In this document: positions 17,426 through 25,202 of the stretch, in pieces
How positions within the stretch are numbered: the first letter of the stretch is position 1
Layout: every line of letters starts with the position of its first letter
From: DATKDF01 sp963752045
Lineage (GTDB): Bacteria > Acidobacteriota > Vicinamibacteria > Vicinamibacterales > SCN-69-37
Length of the DNA stretch: 64,000 bases
Assembly (NCBI GenBank): GCA_963752045.1
Contig: CAVVWN010000004.1
Location: 124,001 to 188,000, forward strand
Direction of reading: 5' to 3'
Program-made: the position numbers and the translations under genes
The notes under the pieces: generated by a model
Databases searched by the model: none
Told to the model about the DNA's origin: nothing
Seen by the model: the letters and a program-made list of their open reading frames with translations, nothing else

Positions 17426-17450
17426 CCCGGCACCGCAGATCGGCGGCGGT

Positions 17451-17756
17451 CTATGCGACTGCGAGGACGAACTCGACTTTGACAGCCTCGTACGGAAAGA
17501 CAATGCGGCCGTCGCCGGTGCGGTGGACCACACCCGCGTTGAGCAGCGCCGTGATGTCGCCGTGCACGGCCTTGACGTCCCGGCCGACGCGCCGTGCCGC
17601 TTCGCGGATCGACACGGGTCCGGCGCCGCACAGCGCCTTGAGCAGCTCCAGGCGTTTCGCCGTGAGGACCTTCCAGAGCAGTTCCGGCGACGCGAAACTG
17701 AGGCGAGCCGACGCGTCGGCTTTGCCGCTGCGCCAGACGCGGACGAAGTCGCGCAT
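17451..17756 (-). CDS. HVO_A0114-like wHTH antitoxin/DNA-binding protein, N-terminally shortened
   Basis: 101 aa from ATG 17756. LLWKVLTAKRLELLKAL, VSIREAARRVGRDVKAVHGDITALLNAGVVHR and DGRIVFPYEAVKVEFVL match the MarR-like winged helix of the HVO_A0114 family, usually encoded beside a TumE-type toxin. About 15 N-terminal residues normal for the family are missing. The upstream sequence keeps only the first codons of the toxin in another frame, so the pair has been collapsed by a deletion. DNA binding may survive because the HTH is complete. Confidence 0.65.
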   Translation of the reverse strand: MRDFVRVWRSGKADASARLSFASPELLWKVLTAKRLELLKALCGAGPVSIREAARRVGRDVKAVHGDITALLNAGVVHRTGDGRIVFPYEAVKVEFVLAVA

Positions 17757-17830
17757 CGCCGTGCCAGGCGGGCGGACGTCGCGATCTCGGACAGAACCAC
17801 TCTGGCGCGCAGCAGTTCCGTCGCGGCCAT
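17757..17830 (-). pseudogene. TumE-like toxin remnant (first ~14 codons only)
   Basis: From ATG 17830 the frame reads MAATELLRARVVLSE, resembling the start of TumE/DUF6516 toxins, then loses similarity and runs into the antitoxin sequence in a different frame. The catalytic body is absent. The junction suggests a deletion spanning the toxin body and the antitoxin start. Confidence 0.45.
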
Positions 17831-17889
17831 GCTGGAGAACACACCAACACTTCAGCGTGTTGTCAATATGTCCATCACGTGGAACACTG

Positions 17890-18100
17890 CCGGATCGCCT
17901 GATGCGCTTCGAGCGCGAGGCCAAGGTGTCGCGGCGCTCCCGATTGCGCGTCAGATCGCCGACGCGATCGAGGCGGCGCACGAATGGGGCATCATTCATC
18001 GCGATCTCAAGCCCGCCAACATCAAGGTCCGTGAAGACGGCATGGTGAAGGTGTTGGATGTCGGGCTGGCGAAGGCCCTCGACACCGGACCTCCGGACCC
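17890..18100 (+). pseudogene. Ser/Thr kinase gene fragment with internal deletion
   Basis: Two kinase pieces in different frames: RLMRFEREAKV (beginning of the N-lobe helix C) and, directly after, IARQIADAIEAAHEWGIIHRDLKPANIKVREDGMVKVLDVGLAKALD (catalytic and magnesium loops; DVG replaces DFG). About 50 residues between them are missing and no glycine loop or C-lobe is present. It ends in an 8-bp tandem repeat array. Confidence 0.75.
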
Positions 18101-18148
18101 TCGGACCGTCGGACCCTCGGACCGTCGGACCTCCAGACCGTCGGCCCC
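18085..18148. repeat. 8-bp tandem repeat, unit TCGGACCN (8 copies)
   Basis: Eight consecutive octamers: CCGGACCT, CCGGACCC, TCGGACCG, TCGGACCC, TCGGACCG, TCGGACCT, CCAGACCG, TCGGCCCC. The unit is the reverse complement of the array at 61177-61272. It begins at the broken end of the kinase fragment. Confidence 0.85.
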
Positions 18149-18280
18149 TCGCGCTCGCGGCTCTGGCGATCGTCACGCGCCGCTCGTGACGGGCCTGTGC
18201 GATCATTGGTCGGGACGGGCCCGGGCCGGTCCTGCCGGCTCCGGCAAGTCTCGAGGCACGAGCGAATATCTGGGGGATTG

Positions 18281-18694
18281 GTGACCGATCACGCGTACAC
18301 ATCCGAAGAACGCCGCTGGCTCGCTGCCTGGGACGACAAGCTCGCGGAGCTTGCCGCCGGCACGATGGCCGAAGACGACGTGCTCGAGTGGGTGTGGAAG
18401 AAGAAAGTGCTCAATGCGATCAACGTCACGATTCAGCGCATCAAGCGATCGGAGCGGCCCGGTCACGATCCGAAGCGCTACGACCACACCTGGGTGACAG
18501 TGGCCGCCGAGCGGGGCAGGCAGAAGGAAGACGCGAGCCCGCTCGCGCAGAAGGCGCTCGCGCACGTCGTCGCGAAGCTCGAGGAACGCGGCCACGTCTT
18601 CGACGTCGACTGGATGGCCACCTCGAACGGCGTCGTCGTCATCTCGGTGAACGTGAAGGCCCTGCGCGAGTTCATGAACCGGCCGAGGGCCTAG
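18281..18694 (+). CDS. Conserved-looking small protein of unknown function
   Basis: 137 aa from GTG 18281, preceded by a G-rich possible ribosome site (TGGGGGAT). Composition is mixed alpha/beta and soluble: a charged N-terminal helix (SEERRWLAAWDDKLAEL), KKKVLNAINVTIQRIKRSERPG, RYDHTWVTVAAERGRQ and a C-terminal strand region WMATSNGVVVISVNVKALREF. No known family is recognised. The kinase fragment lies upstream, and the second 9-bp inverted array starts about 15 nt after the stop. Confidence 0.6.
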   Translation: MTDHAYTSEERRWLAAWDDKLAELAAGTMAEDDVLEWVWKKKVLNAINVTIQRIKRSERPGHDPKRYDHTWVTVAAERGRQKEDASPLAQKALAHVVAKLEERGHVFDVDWMATSNGVVVISVNVKALREFMNRPRA

Positions 18695-18709
18695 AACTTC
18701 GGGTCCGAT

Positions 18710-18929
18710 GGGTACGGTACGACGGTACGACAGGTACGACGGGTACGACAGGTACTCGGAAGGCGCTGACGCATGTCAGCATCAAGTAATGCTAGCCATC
18801 GCCAGTGCTCACCGCGTACCCGTCGTACCTGTCGTACCTGTCGTACCTGTCGTACTGTACCTGTCGTACCTGTCGTACCCGTCGTACCCGTCGTACCTGT
18901 CGGCACCTGTCGGCACCTGTCGGCACCTG
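18710..18929. repeat. Second 9-bp inverted array, without cargo gene
   Basis: Left arm 18710-18755 consists of GGTACGACR units; right arm 18814-18929 consists of TCGTACCTG/TCGTACCCG units and three TCGGCACCTG units. They are in inverted orientation around a 58-bp centre, which holds a small hairpin (GCTGAC-GCAT-GTCAGC, about 18765-18780). The repeat unit is the same as at 10.9-11.6 kb, but no four-helix-bundle gene is present. It lies between convergent genes. Confidence 0.85.
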
Positions 18930-18944
18930 ACCCGTCTAACCTGA

Positions 18945-21105
18945 TCAACCCCTGATCGCCGAGAGAACCCGTTCCCGCGTCATGGGCAAGTGCCGTACGC
19001 GTGCGCCGATGGCATCGAACACCGCGTTCGCCAGGACGCCGCCCATCTGCACGATCGCCGGCTCGCCGCCGCCCTGCGCGGGCAGGTCCGGGGAATCGAG
19101 AATTACCGTCTCGATCTTCGGCAGCCACGAGAAGCGCGGCATCTGGTAGGTGTCGAAGTTCGTGTCGACGAGCTCGCCGTTGCGGAACCGCACCTCTTCG
19201 GTCAGGCAGTAGCCGAGGCCCATCGTCAGGCACCCTTCCATCTGCTGCCTCGCGCCTTCGGGATTGACCACGACGCCCATGTCCTGCGCGGCGAGCAGCC
19301 GGACGACATCGATGCGCCCGCTGGCCTTGTCCACCTTCACCTCGGCCATGTTCACGCAGTACGTACCCGGCGTCGTGGCCGCAGGCTACGCCCCAGCCGC
19401 GCCCGCTCGGCGCCGGCTTCGGCGTCCAGCCGAAGGCCTTCGCTGCCGTCTCGAGCACGCGCCGCATGCGCGCGTCGGTCAGGTTGTGCAGGCGGAACTC
19501 CACCGGGTCCATGCCGACGGCGGCCGCCATGACGTCGACGTGCGACTCGCGCGCGAAGGCGTTCGCGTTGGCGCCCGGCGCGCGCCATGGGCCCGTGTTG
19601 AACGGATGCAGGGCCGGCGAGCTGCCGCGTGCCGCTCCGGCGACGAAGGTCCGATGGTGCGGGATGTCGTAGAACTGCGCGGCCCCGCGCGAGCCCGCGC
19701 CGACGACGGTGTAGTCCCAGAAGACGATCCTGCCGTTCGCATCGATGCCGGAGCGAATCGTGAGGAGCGACGCCGGGTCGAACGTGTCGTAGAAGAACTC
19801 CTCCTCCCGGCTCCAGATCACGCGGACCGGCACGCCGGCCGCCCGGGCCAGCATGGCCGCTTCCACTGCCTGCTGGTTGGCGCTCTTGCCACCGAAGCCG
19901 CCGCCGACGTACGGCGTGATGATCCGGACTTGCTCGGCAGAGAGCCCAAGCGCCGACGCGACCTGCGTCTTGAGTGAGAAAGGCGTCTGCGTCGACGCCC
20001 ACACGGTGACCCTGCCGTCCTCGACGGTGGCAACGGCCGTGTGCGGCTCCATCGGCCCGTGCGCCACGTAGCCCTTGCGATAGGTCTCGTCGAACGTCCG
20101 TGTCGCGAGCGCGCGGCCGGCGGCAAGATCGCCGCCTTCGGCCGTGGCGCGGCCGGTCGATGCGGTCGTCGCCAGGTGATCGAAGATGTTCTCGTCGGTG
20201 AGCGTCGACGGCGACGGCGTGTGCGTGGCCTTGATGAGACCGAGCGCCCGGTCGGCTTCGTCACGGTGGGCGTGCAGCACGGCCACGAGATCGCCGGCTC
20301 GGACGACGCGTACGCCTGGTGCCGCCTCGGCAGCAGACGTGTCGACCGTGGCGAGCGTTGCGCCGTGTGCGGGCGGCCTCAGCACGCGCGCGTGCAGCGC
20401 GCCCTCGGGCACGATGTCACCGGCGTACTTCGCGCGGCCCGTCACCTTGTCGATGGCGTCGCGGCGCGGCACGCTCTTGCCCACGATCGTGAACGCGGAC
20501 ACCGCCTCGAGCGCGGGGCGTGCCTCGAGCCGTCGCTCGATGCGCTTGCCATCGGTCAGCTCGCCATACGTGATCCGCCTGGTCGCATCGGCACGATGGA
20601 CGACCGTGCCGGCGTCGACCGCCAGGTCCGACACCGCGCACGCGAATCGCTCGGCCGCGATCGTCAGGAGGACGGCCTTTGCTTCAGCGGCGGCTGCGCG
20701 CAGCACCGGTCCGAACTGACGGATGCTGAGCGACCCGAACGTGCCGATGTCGGTGGGGCAGAGGTCGGTGTCGCCCAGCACGATGTCGACCGTGTCGAGC
20801 GGCACGTCGAGTTCTTCGGCCGCAAGCTGCGGCAGGGAGGTCATCACGCCCTGGCCCATCTCGATCTTGCCGACGAAGCAGGTCACGCGCCCGTCGGCGC
20901 CGATGTGCAGAAAGGCGTTTACGTCGGGCGGCGAACCGCCGCGGGGCTGGAGCGACAACGCGTCGACGCGTCCGAACATGCCGTCGGCCACGACGACCAC
21001 CAGGAGCCCCGTGCCGGTGAGGGCGAGGAACTCGCGCCGCGTCATCGTGCGGACGAATCCCCAGCCGTCCGGTACTTCGATGTCGTCCTGGATGGGGATC
21101 ATCAT
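18945..21105 (-). CDS. Tat-exported molybdopterin-binding subunit of a xanthine dehydrogenase-family hydroxylase, one +1 frame break
   Basis: About 719 aa once one base near 19370 is removed. A twin-arginine signal (TRREFLALTGTGLLVVVVA) opens the protein. Mo-site motifs: GKIEMGQGVMTSLPQL, YVGGGFGGKS, WRAPGANANAFARESHVD and QGGGEPAIVQMGGVLANAV, as in IorB-like aldehyde/isoquinoline oxidoreductases with split large subunits. It hydroxylates or oxidises small molecules at the periplasmic face using Mo-cytosine dinucleotide and passes electrons to the Fe-S subunit encoded just upstream (overlapping ATG/TGA). The substrate is not predictable. Confidence 0.87.
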
Positions 21106-21575
21106 GCACGTCCTTTCATGGCGGCGGCAGCCGTCTCGACGGCCTGGAGGATCCGCACGTGCGCGCCGCACCGGCAGAGGTGGTCTTCCATCTGCCGGAT
21201 GACCTCCCCCGGGCTGGCGCCCGGGTTTCGGACGAGCGCGGCGTAGACGCCCATGATCATTCCCGGCGTACAGAAACCGCATTGGAAGGCCGCGTGCTCG
21301 ACGAACGCTTCCTGCAGCGGATGCAGGCGGCCGTTCGCGGCGAGGCCTTCGATGGTGGTGACGCGCTTGCCCGCCACGTCACCGACCGTGTAGGCACACG
21401 ACCGCACCGCTTCGGTGCCGACGACCACCGTGCACGAGCCGCAGGCGGCCTGGCCGCACCCGAACTTCGTGCCGGTCAGACCGAGATCGTCGCGCAGCAC
21501 CCACAGCAGGCTGCGGTCTTCGTCAGCGGTAACGGTAGTGGGCGTGCCGTTGAGAGTGAATGACACCGCTCGCAT
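21102..21575 (-). CDS. [2Fe-2S] subunit of the xanthine dehydrogenase-family hydroxylase
   Basis: 157 aa with two [2Fe-2S] clusters: plant-ferredoxin type KFGCGQAACGSCTVVV (Cys near 40, 45, 48 and a later SCAY), and the all-helical second cluster QCGFCTPGMIM with HLCRCGAH. Typical of CoxS/IorA subunits. It overlaps the large-subunit start, so it should be made in stoichiometry with it. It has no signal sequence and is expected to be co-exported with the Tat-signal-bearing partner. Confidence 0.93.
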   Translation of the reverse strand: MRAVSFTLNGTPTTVTADEDRSLLWVLRDDLGLTGTKFGCGQAACGSCTVVVGTEAVRSCAYTVGDVAGKRVTTIEGLAANGRLHPLQEAFVEHAAFQCGFCTPGMIMGVYAALVRNPGASPGEVIRQMEDHLCRCGAHVRILQAVETAAAAMKGRA

Positions 21576-21674
21576 TGGCGTCCTCCGGGTGGGAGCCGGA
21601 GCGCCACGCGTTCCGGCATCAGGTCATTGTAGATCCCCGGCAGGCGAAGGCCCTAGCCCCGGTGGCCACTGGGG

Positions 21675-22520
21675 TCAGGACCGTTGCAGCAGCCTGTTCT
21701 TGACGACGTGCCACAGGGCCGGACCCGGCGGGCCCTCCGTGAACTCGCCCAGGAAGAACGTCACGTCGTCATGTGCGAGGTGTTCCACCTCGGCGTGATG
21801 GTGCAGCGCCGTCACCAGCCGCGCGGCCAGTTCCTCGCAGCTCCCGGCCACGCTCTCGAGGATGGCCTCGACGCCGTGCGTATCGAATGGCGCGTCGTCG
21901 GGCGAGGTGGTCTCGAGCACGCCGTCCGTGATGAGCAGCACGCGATCCCCGGTCCTTACCTTGAAACGATGTCGCGTGAACGTCGTCGGGAGCCCCACGC
22001 CGAGGGGTAGGTCGATGTAGGCCGGCCTGGTCTGGGGCGGCGGCACGGGAAGGTGCAGCGACTCCCATCGGCGTTGGTCCGCGCGATACAACCAGCCCCG
22101 GGGATGGCCGGCATAGCTCACCGTCAGCCGCCGGCTCGGCGGGTAGTACGTGGCCAGCACTGCCGTTGTCATGGCCGAGAGGTCCTGGCGCTCGAGCCGG
22201 TTGTTGAATCGCGTGAACACCTTGCGTTCGTCGACGACATCGACACTGCGGCGCAGGTGGTCGTGGATTTCGCGACCCACGGCGGCCACCATCGGCCCGT
22301 GACCGGCCACGTCGGCCAGGCACACCCGGGCCATCAGTCCCGACCCGCACCTGGACAGATAGTGAATGTCGCCCCCGCTTGCTCCCTCGCAGGGGCGCGA
22401 GTAGACGATGCCGCGCAATCCGGGGAGATCCACGAGGCTGTGGGCGATGTCGTTGCCGCCTCTCACCTCTCCGCAGGCGAAGCCGGTTTCACGCGCGGGT
22501 CCAGTGCCGGTCGTGAGCAC
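21675..22520 (-). CDS. PP2C/SpoIIE-type serine phosphatase
   Basis: 281 aa from GTG 22520. SpoIIE/RsbU-like features: ASGGDIHYLSRCGSGLMARVCLADVAGHGPMVAAVG (metal-binding Asp and Gly residues), YYPPSRRLTVSYAGHPRGWLYR, LPLGVG, GDRVLLITDGVLETTSPD and a final HDDVTFFLGEF. Such phosphatases usually reverse phosphorylation of STAS-domain anti-anti-sigma factors or act in general stress control. No STAS or anti-sigma gene is adjacent. I prefer GTG 22520, which follows TATGCT by 6 nt, over ATG 22664, which would overlap the divergent gene. Confidence 0.85.
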   Translation of the reverse strand: MLTTGTGPARETGFACGEVRGGNDIAHSLVDLPGLRGIVYSRPCEGASGGDIHYLSRCGSGLMARVCLADVAGHGPMVAAVGREIHDHLRRSVDVVDERKVFTRFNNRLERQDLSAMTTAVLATYYPPSRRLTVSYAGHPRGWLYRADQRRWESLHLPVPPPQTRPAYIDLPLGVGLPTTFTRHRFKVRTGDRVLLITDGVLETTSPDDAPFDTHGVEAILESVAGSCEELAARLVTALHHHAEVEHLAHDDVTFFLGEFTEGPPGPALWHVVKNRLLQRS

Positions 22521-22526
22521 GCGTCG

Positions 22527-22532
22527 AGCATA
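22527..22532 (-). promoter_or_regulatory. TATGCT -10-like box before the PP2C phosphatase
   Basis: Minus-strand TATGCT ends 6 nt before GTG 22520, matching the layout of the other leaderless candidates. A weaker match than TATAAT. Confidence 0.35.
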
Positions 22533-22562
22533 ACGCAGGGGGCCGTCGCCGAGGTCCTTGGA

Positions 22563-22580
22563 ATTCGGCGATATCCGAAT
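22563..22580. promoter_or_regulatory. Inverted repeat ATTCGG-N6-CCGAAT, possible operator
   Basis: A perfect 6-6 inverted repeat with a 6-nt AT-rich centre in the 128-bp spacer between the divergent phosphatase (start 22520) and barrel gene (start 22649). Size and position fit a dimeric regulator site; no regulator is identified. Confidence 0.35.
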
Positions 22581-22648
22581 ATCATGGAGAGATAGTCCTG
22601 CCCGTGCGGCGTCCGCATGGGGAGTGGCTATGGCAGGAGCAATTGGAT

Positions 22649-23242
22649 ATGTCTCACCGTGCAATCAGAATCCTCGTGCTGGCGGTCGTTGCGACGTTCG
22701 CTCTCAGCACGAGTGCGGCGGCCCAGGGTCTCGGCTTCGGTTTCAAGGGCGGCCTGGTCTATCCCGACTTCAGCACCGACGTCGGCGACTACGACTACAA
22801 GAACAAGGCCGGGTGGCAAGCCGGTATCTGGTTCGGCGGCAACCGCGACGGCATCGTCGGCGTTCAAGCCGAGATCAACTACGTGCAGAAGAAGGCCGAG
22901 GAACAGTCCGGCCTCGGCGACTTCACGATCAACTACGTCCAGGTGCCGATTCTGCTCCGGCTCAACACGCCGGCACCGACCAAGAACGCGTTCCAGGCAT
23001 ACGGCATTGTCGGGCCGTCGTTCGACTTCAAGGTCAGCGACAGTTTCAACGGGCTCAACCTGGTGGATGAGTTCGAGGGCACCGACATCGGCATCATGTT
23101 CGGCGGCGGTATCGACGTCGCGCGCATCATCGTCGAGGCGCGCTACAGCTACGGCCTCCGACAGATCAACAAGTCGTTCAGCGACGTGGCCGAGCTGAAG
23201 AGCAACTCGTTCGCCATTCTTTTCGGCGTGCGGATCAACTGA
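22649..23242 (+). CDS. Outer-membrane beta-barrel protein (porin family/OmpA-like 8-strand)
   Basis: 197 aa. Signal peptide (IRILVLAVVATFALSTSAAAQG), then alternating amphipathic strands such as LGFGFKGGLVYPDF, GWQAGIWFGG, IVGVQAEINYVQKKAE, FTINYVQVPILLRLN, IIVEARYSYGLRQI and SFAILFGVRIN. This is the PorT/outer-membrane beta-barrel (OMP_b-brl_2) pattern. ATG 22649 is preceded by GGAG at 8-13 nt. A strong terminator follows. Function beyond membrane barrel is unknown. Confidence 0.85.
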   Translation: MSHRAIRILVLAVVATFALSTSAAAQGLGFGFKGGLVYPDFSTDVGDYDYKNKAGWQAGIWFGGNRDGIVGVQAEINYVQKKAEEQSGLGDFTINYVQVPILLRLNTPAPTKNAFQAYGIVGPSFDFKVSDSFNGLNLVDEFEGTDIGIMFGGGIDVARIIVEARYSYGLRQINKSFSDVAELKSNSFAILFGVRIN

Positions 23243-23267
23243 GCGGCTGAAGTATCTCTACAGACAC

Positions 23268-23312
23268 GAACGCCGGGCGCGTCAAAGGGACGCGTCCGGC
23301 GTTTTGTTTTTC
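23268..23312 (+). terminator. Rho-independent terminator
   Basis: A GC-rich stem (AACGCCGGGCGCGTC paired with GACGCGTCCGGCGTT, short loop) followed by GTTTTGTTTTT. It closes the barrel gene and faces the convergent lipoprotein gene. Confidence 0.85.
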
Positions 23313-23328
23313 GAAACGAAGAACGGCG

Positions 23329-24021
23329 CTAGTCGAAGCAGGTCGTCTGTCCGGTCTCGACGTTCGTCGAGCACTCGTAGAACCGCAGCTGCAGCAGCTT
23401 CAATCCGTTGTTGTCGTAGTTCCAGAAGTAGTCCTGGAGATCGTCGTGGAACAGGTTGTACCGCTGGTACCCGTCGCCGATGTCCGCATAGATGTAGAGC
23501 AGCTCCCGGCTGACGTTGGTGAACTTGGCGCCCTTGACGCGAACCTTCACGAGTGACTCCGTAGAGCAGTACTCGAGGCCGTCAGCCTTGCTGATGGCGC
23601 ACGTCGTGACCGTGACGCTGCCGCCCAGCTTGCCGAGTGCCCTGGCATAGACCGAATATTCGGTCACGCCGTCATTGTCCGGGTCCGGGTTCGGCAGTTG
23701 AAACAGGGCGCCGTCCGCATCGGTGCCGTTGGCGTCCAGCACCTGGTAGTCGCTGCCCATCGTGAGGTTGATCTTCGTATTACCGTTGAGGTTGACGAAG
23801 ATTCGGCGACCACTGTTGCCCGTCATGTCGGCGCTCTTCCCCTTCGGCACGCCGATGATGTTCAGGTTGTAGTGCGCGCCGCTCGGCGAGTCGTTACCCG
23901 GCTTCACGGCGGTCGGTCCCGCCGGTCCGCCCAGGCTCGGGCTGAGCGGCGAGCTCTGGTTGCAGCCGGCCAGCGCGAAGACGGCGGCAGCCACGGCTGG
24001 TATCTTCCACTTGAGTGTCAT
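23329..24021 (-). CDS. Lipoprotein of unknown function
   Basis: 230 aa. Clear lipoprotein signal: MTLKWKIPAVAAAVFALAGC with lipobox LAGC, so the mature N-terminus is Cys20. A low-complexity Pro/Ser/Gly linker is followed by a beta-rich domain (RRIFVNLNGNTKINLTMGSDYQVLDANGTD, YSVYARALGKLGGSVTVTTC) and a Tyr/Asp-rich C-terminus with two Cys. ATG 24021 has a good Shine-Dalgarno (AGGAGAACC). No known family recognised. Confidence 0.75.
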   Translation of the reverse strand: MTLKWKIPAVAAAVFALAGCNQSSPLSPSLGGPAGPTAVKPGNDSPSGAHYNLNIIGVPKGKSADMTGNSGRRIFVNLNGNTKINLTMGSDYQVLDANGTDADGALFQLPNPDPDNDGVTEYSVYARALGKLGGSVTVTTCAISKADGLEYCSTESLVKVRVKGAKFTNVSRELLYIYADIGDGYQRYNLFHDDLQDYFWNYDNNGLKLLQLRFYECSTNVETGQTTCFD

Positions 24022-24326
24022 GTCGGTTCTCCTGGCAGAACTCCCAGGCGGCCGGTGCCGTTCAGCGAGGACAGGGAGAGGACGCGGCCTCCGACCCGCC
24101 GGGGAGGGGTACCAGCGCAACCTACCAGTACTTCCGAGGTCCCACAGGAAAACTGTCTGGCAATTCGCGCGTCGACTGGAGCGGCCCAGGGCCAGCCGCG
24201 ACAGAACTGTGCGCCACGAGCACGGTTCTGGCAGATGCCGTTCCGCGGGCAGACTTAAGTCTGCCCGCGAGTCCCACAATCTCGCGACCAGCGCGACCTC
24301 TGGCGGCCTTGCGCTACAGTTCAGCC
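24022..24326. other. 305-bp intergenic region between divergent lipoprotein and GNAT genes
   Basis: Holds the 26-bp perfect palindrome at 24244-24269 and the -10-like TACAGT at 24315-24320. The rest contains no coding sequence I can support and no strong promoter for the lipoprotein gene. Confidence 0.6.
24244..24269. repeat. 26-bp perfect palindrome with TTAA centre
   Basis: Each 13-nt half is CGCGGGCAGACTT followed by its reverse complement, with no spacer. It resembles REP-like hairpins placed between genes. Only one copy is in the window. Confidence 0.7.
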
Positions 24327-25190
24327 ATGGCAACCGCCGGGTTCCATGTGCGCCGTTTCGACGAGGCGGCGGCATACTCGAGGCACGTCCAGCCGTGGCT
24401 CATCGAGCGCGAAGCTGAGCACAACATCCTGCTCGGCATCCTCCCGAAACTCTCGAGCGGCACTCACGAGTTCGAGCCGCCGGTGTACCTCGCGTCGATC
24501 GAACGCGACGGCCGTGTGTGCGGGTGCGCCTTCAGGACGCCACCCTACAAGCTGGGCGTGACGACCATCCCGGCCGAGGCGGTCGAGCTCGTCGTCGAGG
24601 ACGTCGCGCGTGTCTACACGACGCTGCCGGCCGTGCTCGGCCGTGAAGAGGACGCGGGACGAGTGGCGGAGGCCTGGAGCCGGCGTGCGGCCACGGGATG
24701 GCGATTCGGATCGCGCCAGCGCATCCACCGGCTCGACGCGCTCATCGAGCCGGCCGTGGTGCCGCCGGGCGCGTTGCGCGCGGCGCGCGACGACGAACGC
24801 GCGCTCGTCGTGGCCTGGCTCGACGCGTTCGTCGAAGACACGGGAATCGGCGGCGCCGGTGGCGCGGCGATTGCCAACGTGCTCTTTGCGGAACGGCAGG
24901 CGTTCCTCTGGGACAATCGCGGGCCGAAGGCGCTCGTGGGCGTGCCCGGCTTCACGCCGAACGGCGCGCGCGTCGGATACGTCTACACGCCGCCCGCCGA
25001 GCGCGGGCGCGGGTACGCGACGGCCGCGACCGCGGCGCTCTCGCGACAGCTCCTCGATTCGGGTCGTCGTTTCTGCGTGCTCTTCACCGATCTGGCCAAC
25101 CCGATCTCGAACCGCATCTACGCAAGGCTCGGCTACCGGCCGGTGTGCGATGTCGTGGACGCGGTGTTCGGCCCGAGCGCGCGGCTATAA
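24327..25190 (+). CDS. GNAT family N-acetyltransferase
   Basis: 287 aa. The C-terminal half carries the acetyl-CoA binding motif RVGYVYTPPAERGRGYATAATAALSRQLL (Q/RxxGxG/A variant RGRGYA) and FTDLANPISNRIYARLGY, typical of GNAT strands 5-7. The N-terminal half (HNILLGILPKL, YLASIERDGRVCGCAFRTPP) looks like a degenerate GNAT repeat. The acceptor is unknown. The stop codon TAA lies inside the TATAAT of the next gene. ATG 24327 follows TACAGT by 6 nt; longer in-frame starts cross the intergenic palindrome. Confidence 0.87.
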   Translation: MATAGFHVRRFDEAAAYSRHVQPWLIEREAEHNILLGILPKLSSGTHEFEPPVYLASIERDGRVCGCAFRTPPYKLGVTTIPAEAVELVVEDVARVYTTLPAVLGREEDAGRVAEAWSRRAATGWRFGSRQRIHRLDALIEPAVVPPGALRAARDDERALVVAWLDAFVEDTGIGGAGGAAIANVLFAERQAFLWDNRGPKALVGVPGFTPNGARVGYVYTPPAERGRGYATAATAALSRQLLDSGRRFCVLFTDLANPISNRIYARLGYRPVCDVVDAVFGPSARL

Positions 25191-25191
25191 T
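25186..25191 (+). promoter_or_regulatory. TATAAT -10 box of the kinase-propeller gene, overlapping the GNAT stop codon
   Basis: TATAAT followed by 11 nt (CCCGTCATCCC) and ATG 25203. Bases 25188-25190 are also the TAA stop of the GNAT gene. Confidence 0.6.
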
Positions 25192-25202
25192 CCCGTCATC
25201 CC

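Noticed and set aside
18765..18780. Attachment site or terminator in the centre of the second 9-bp array
   Set aside because: The GCTGAC-GCAT-GTCAGC hairpin has no T run, and there is no integrase or duplicated core nearby.
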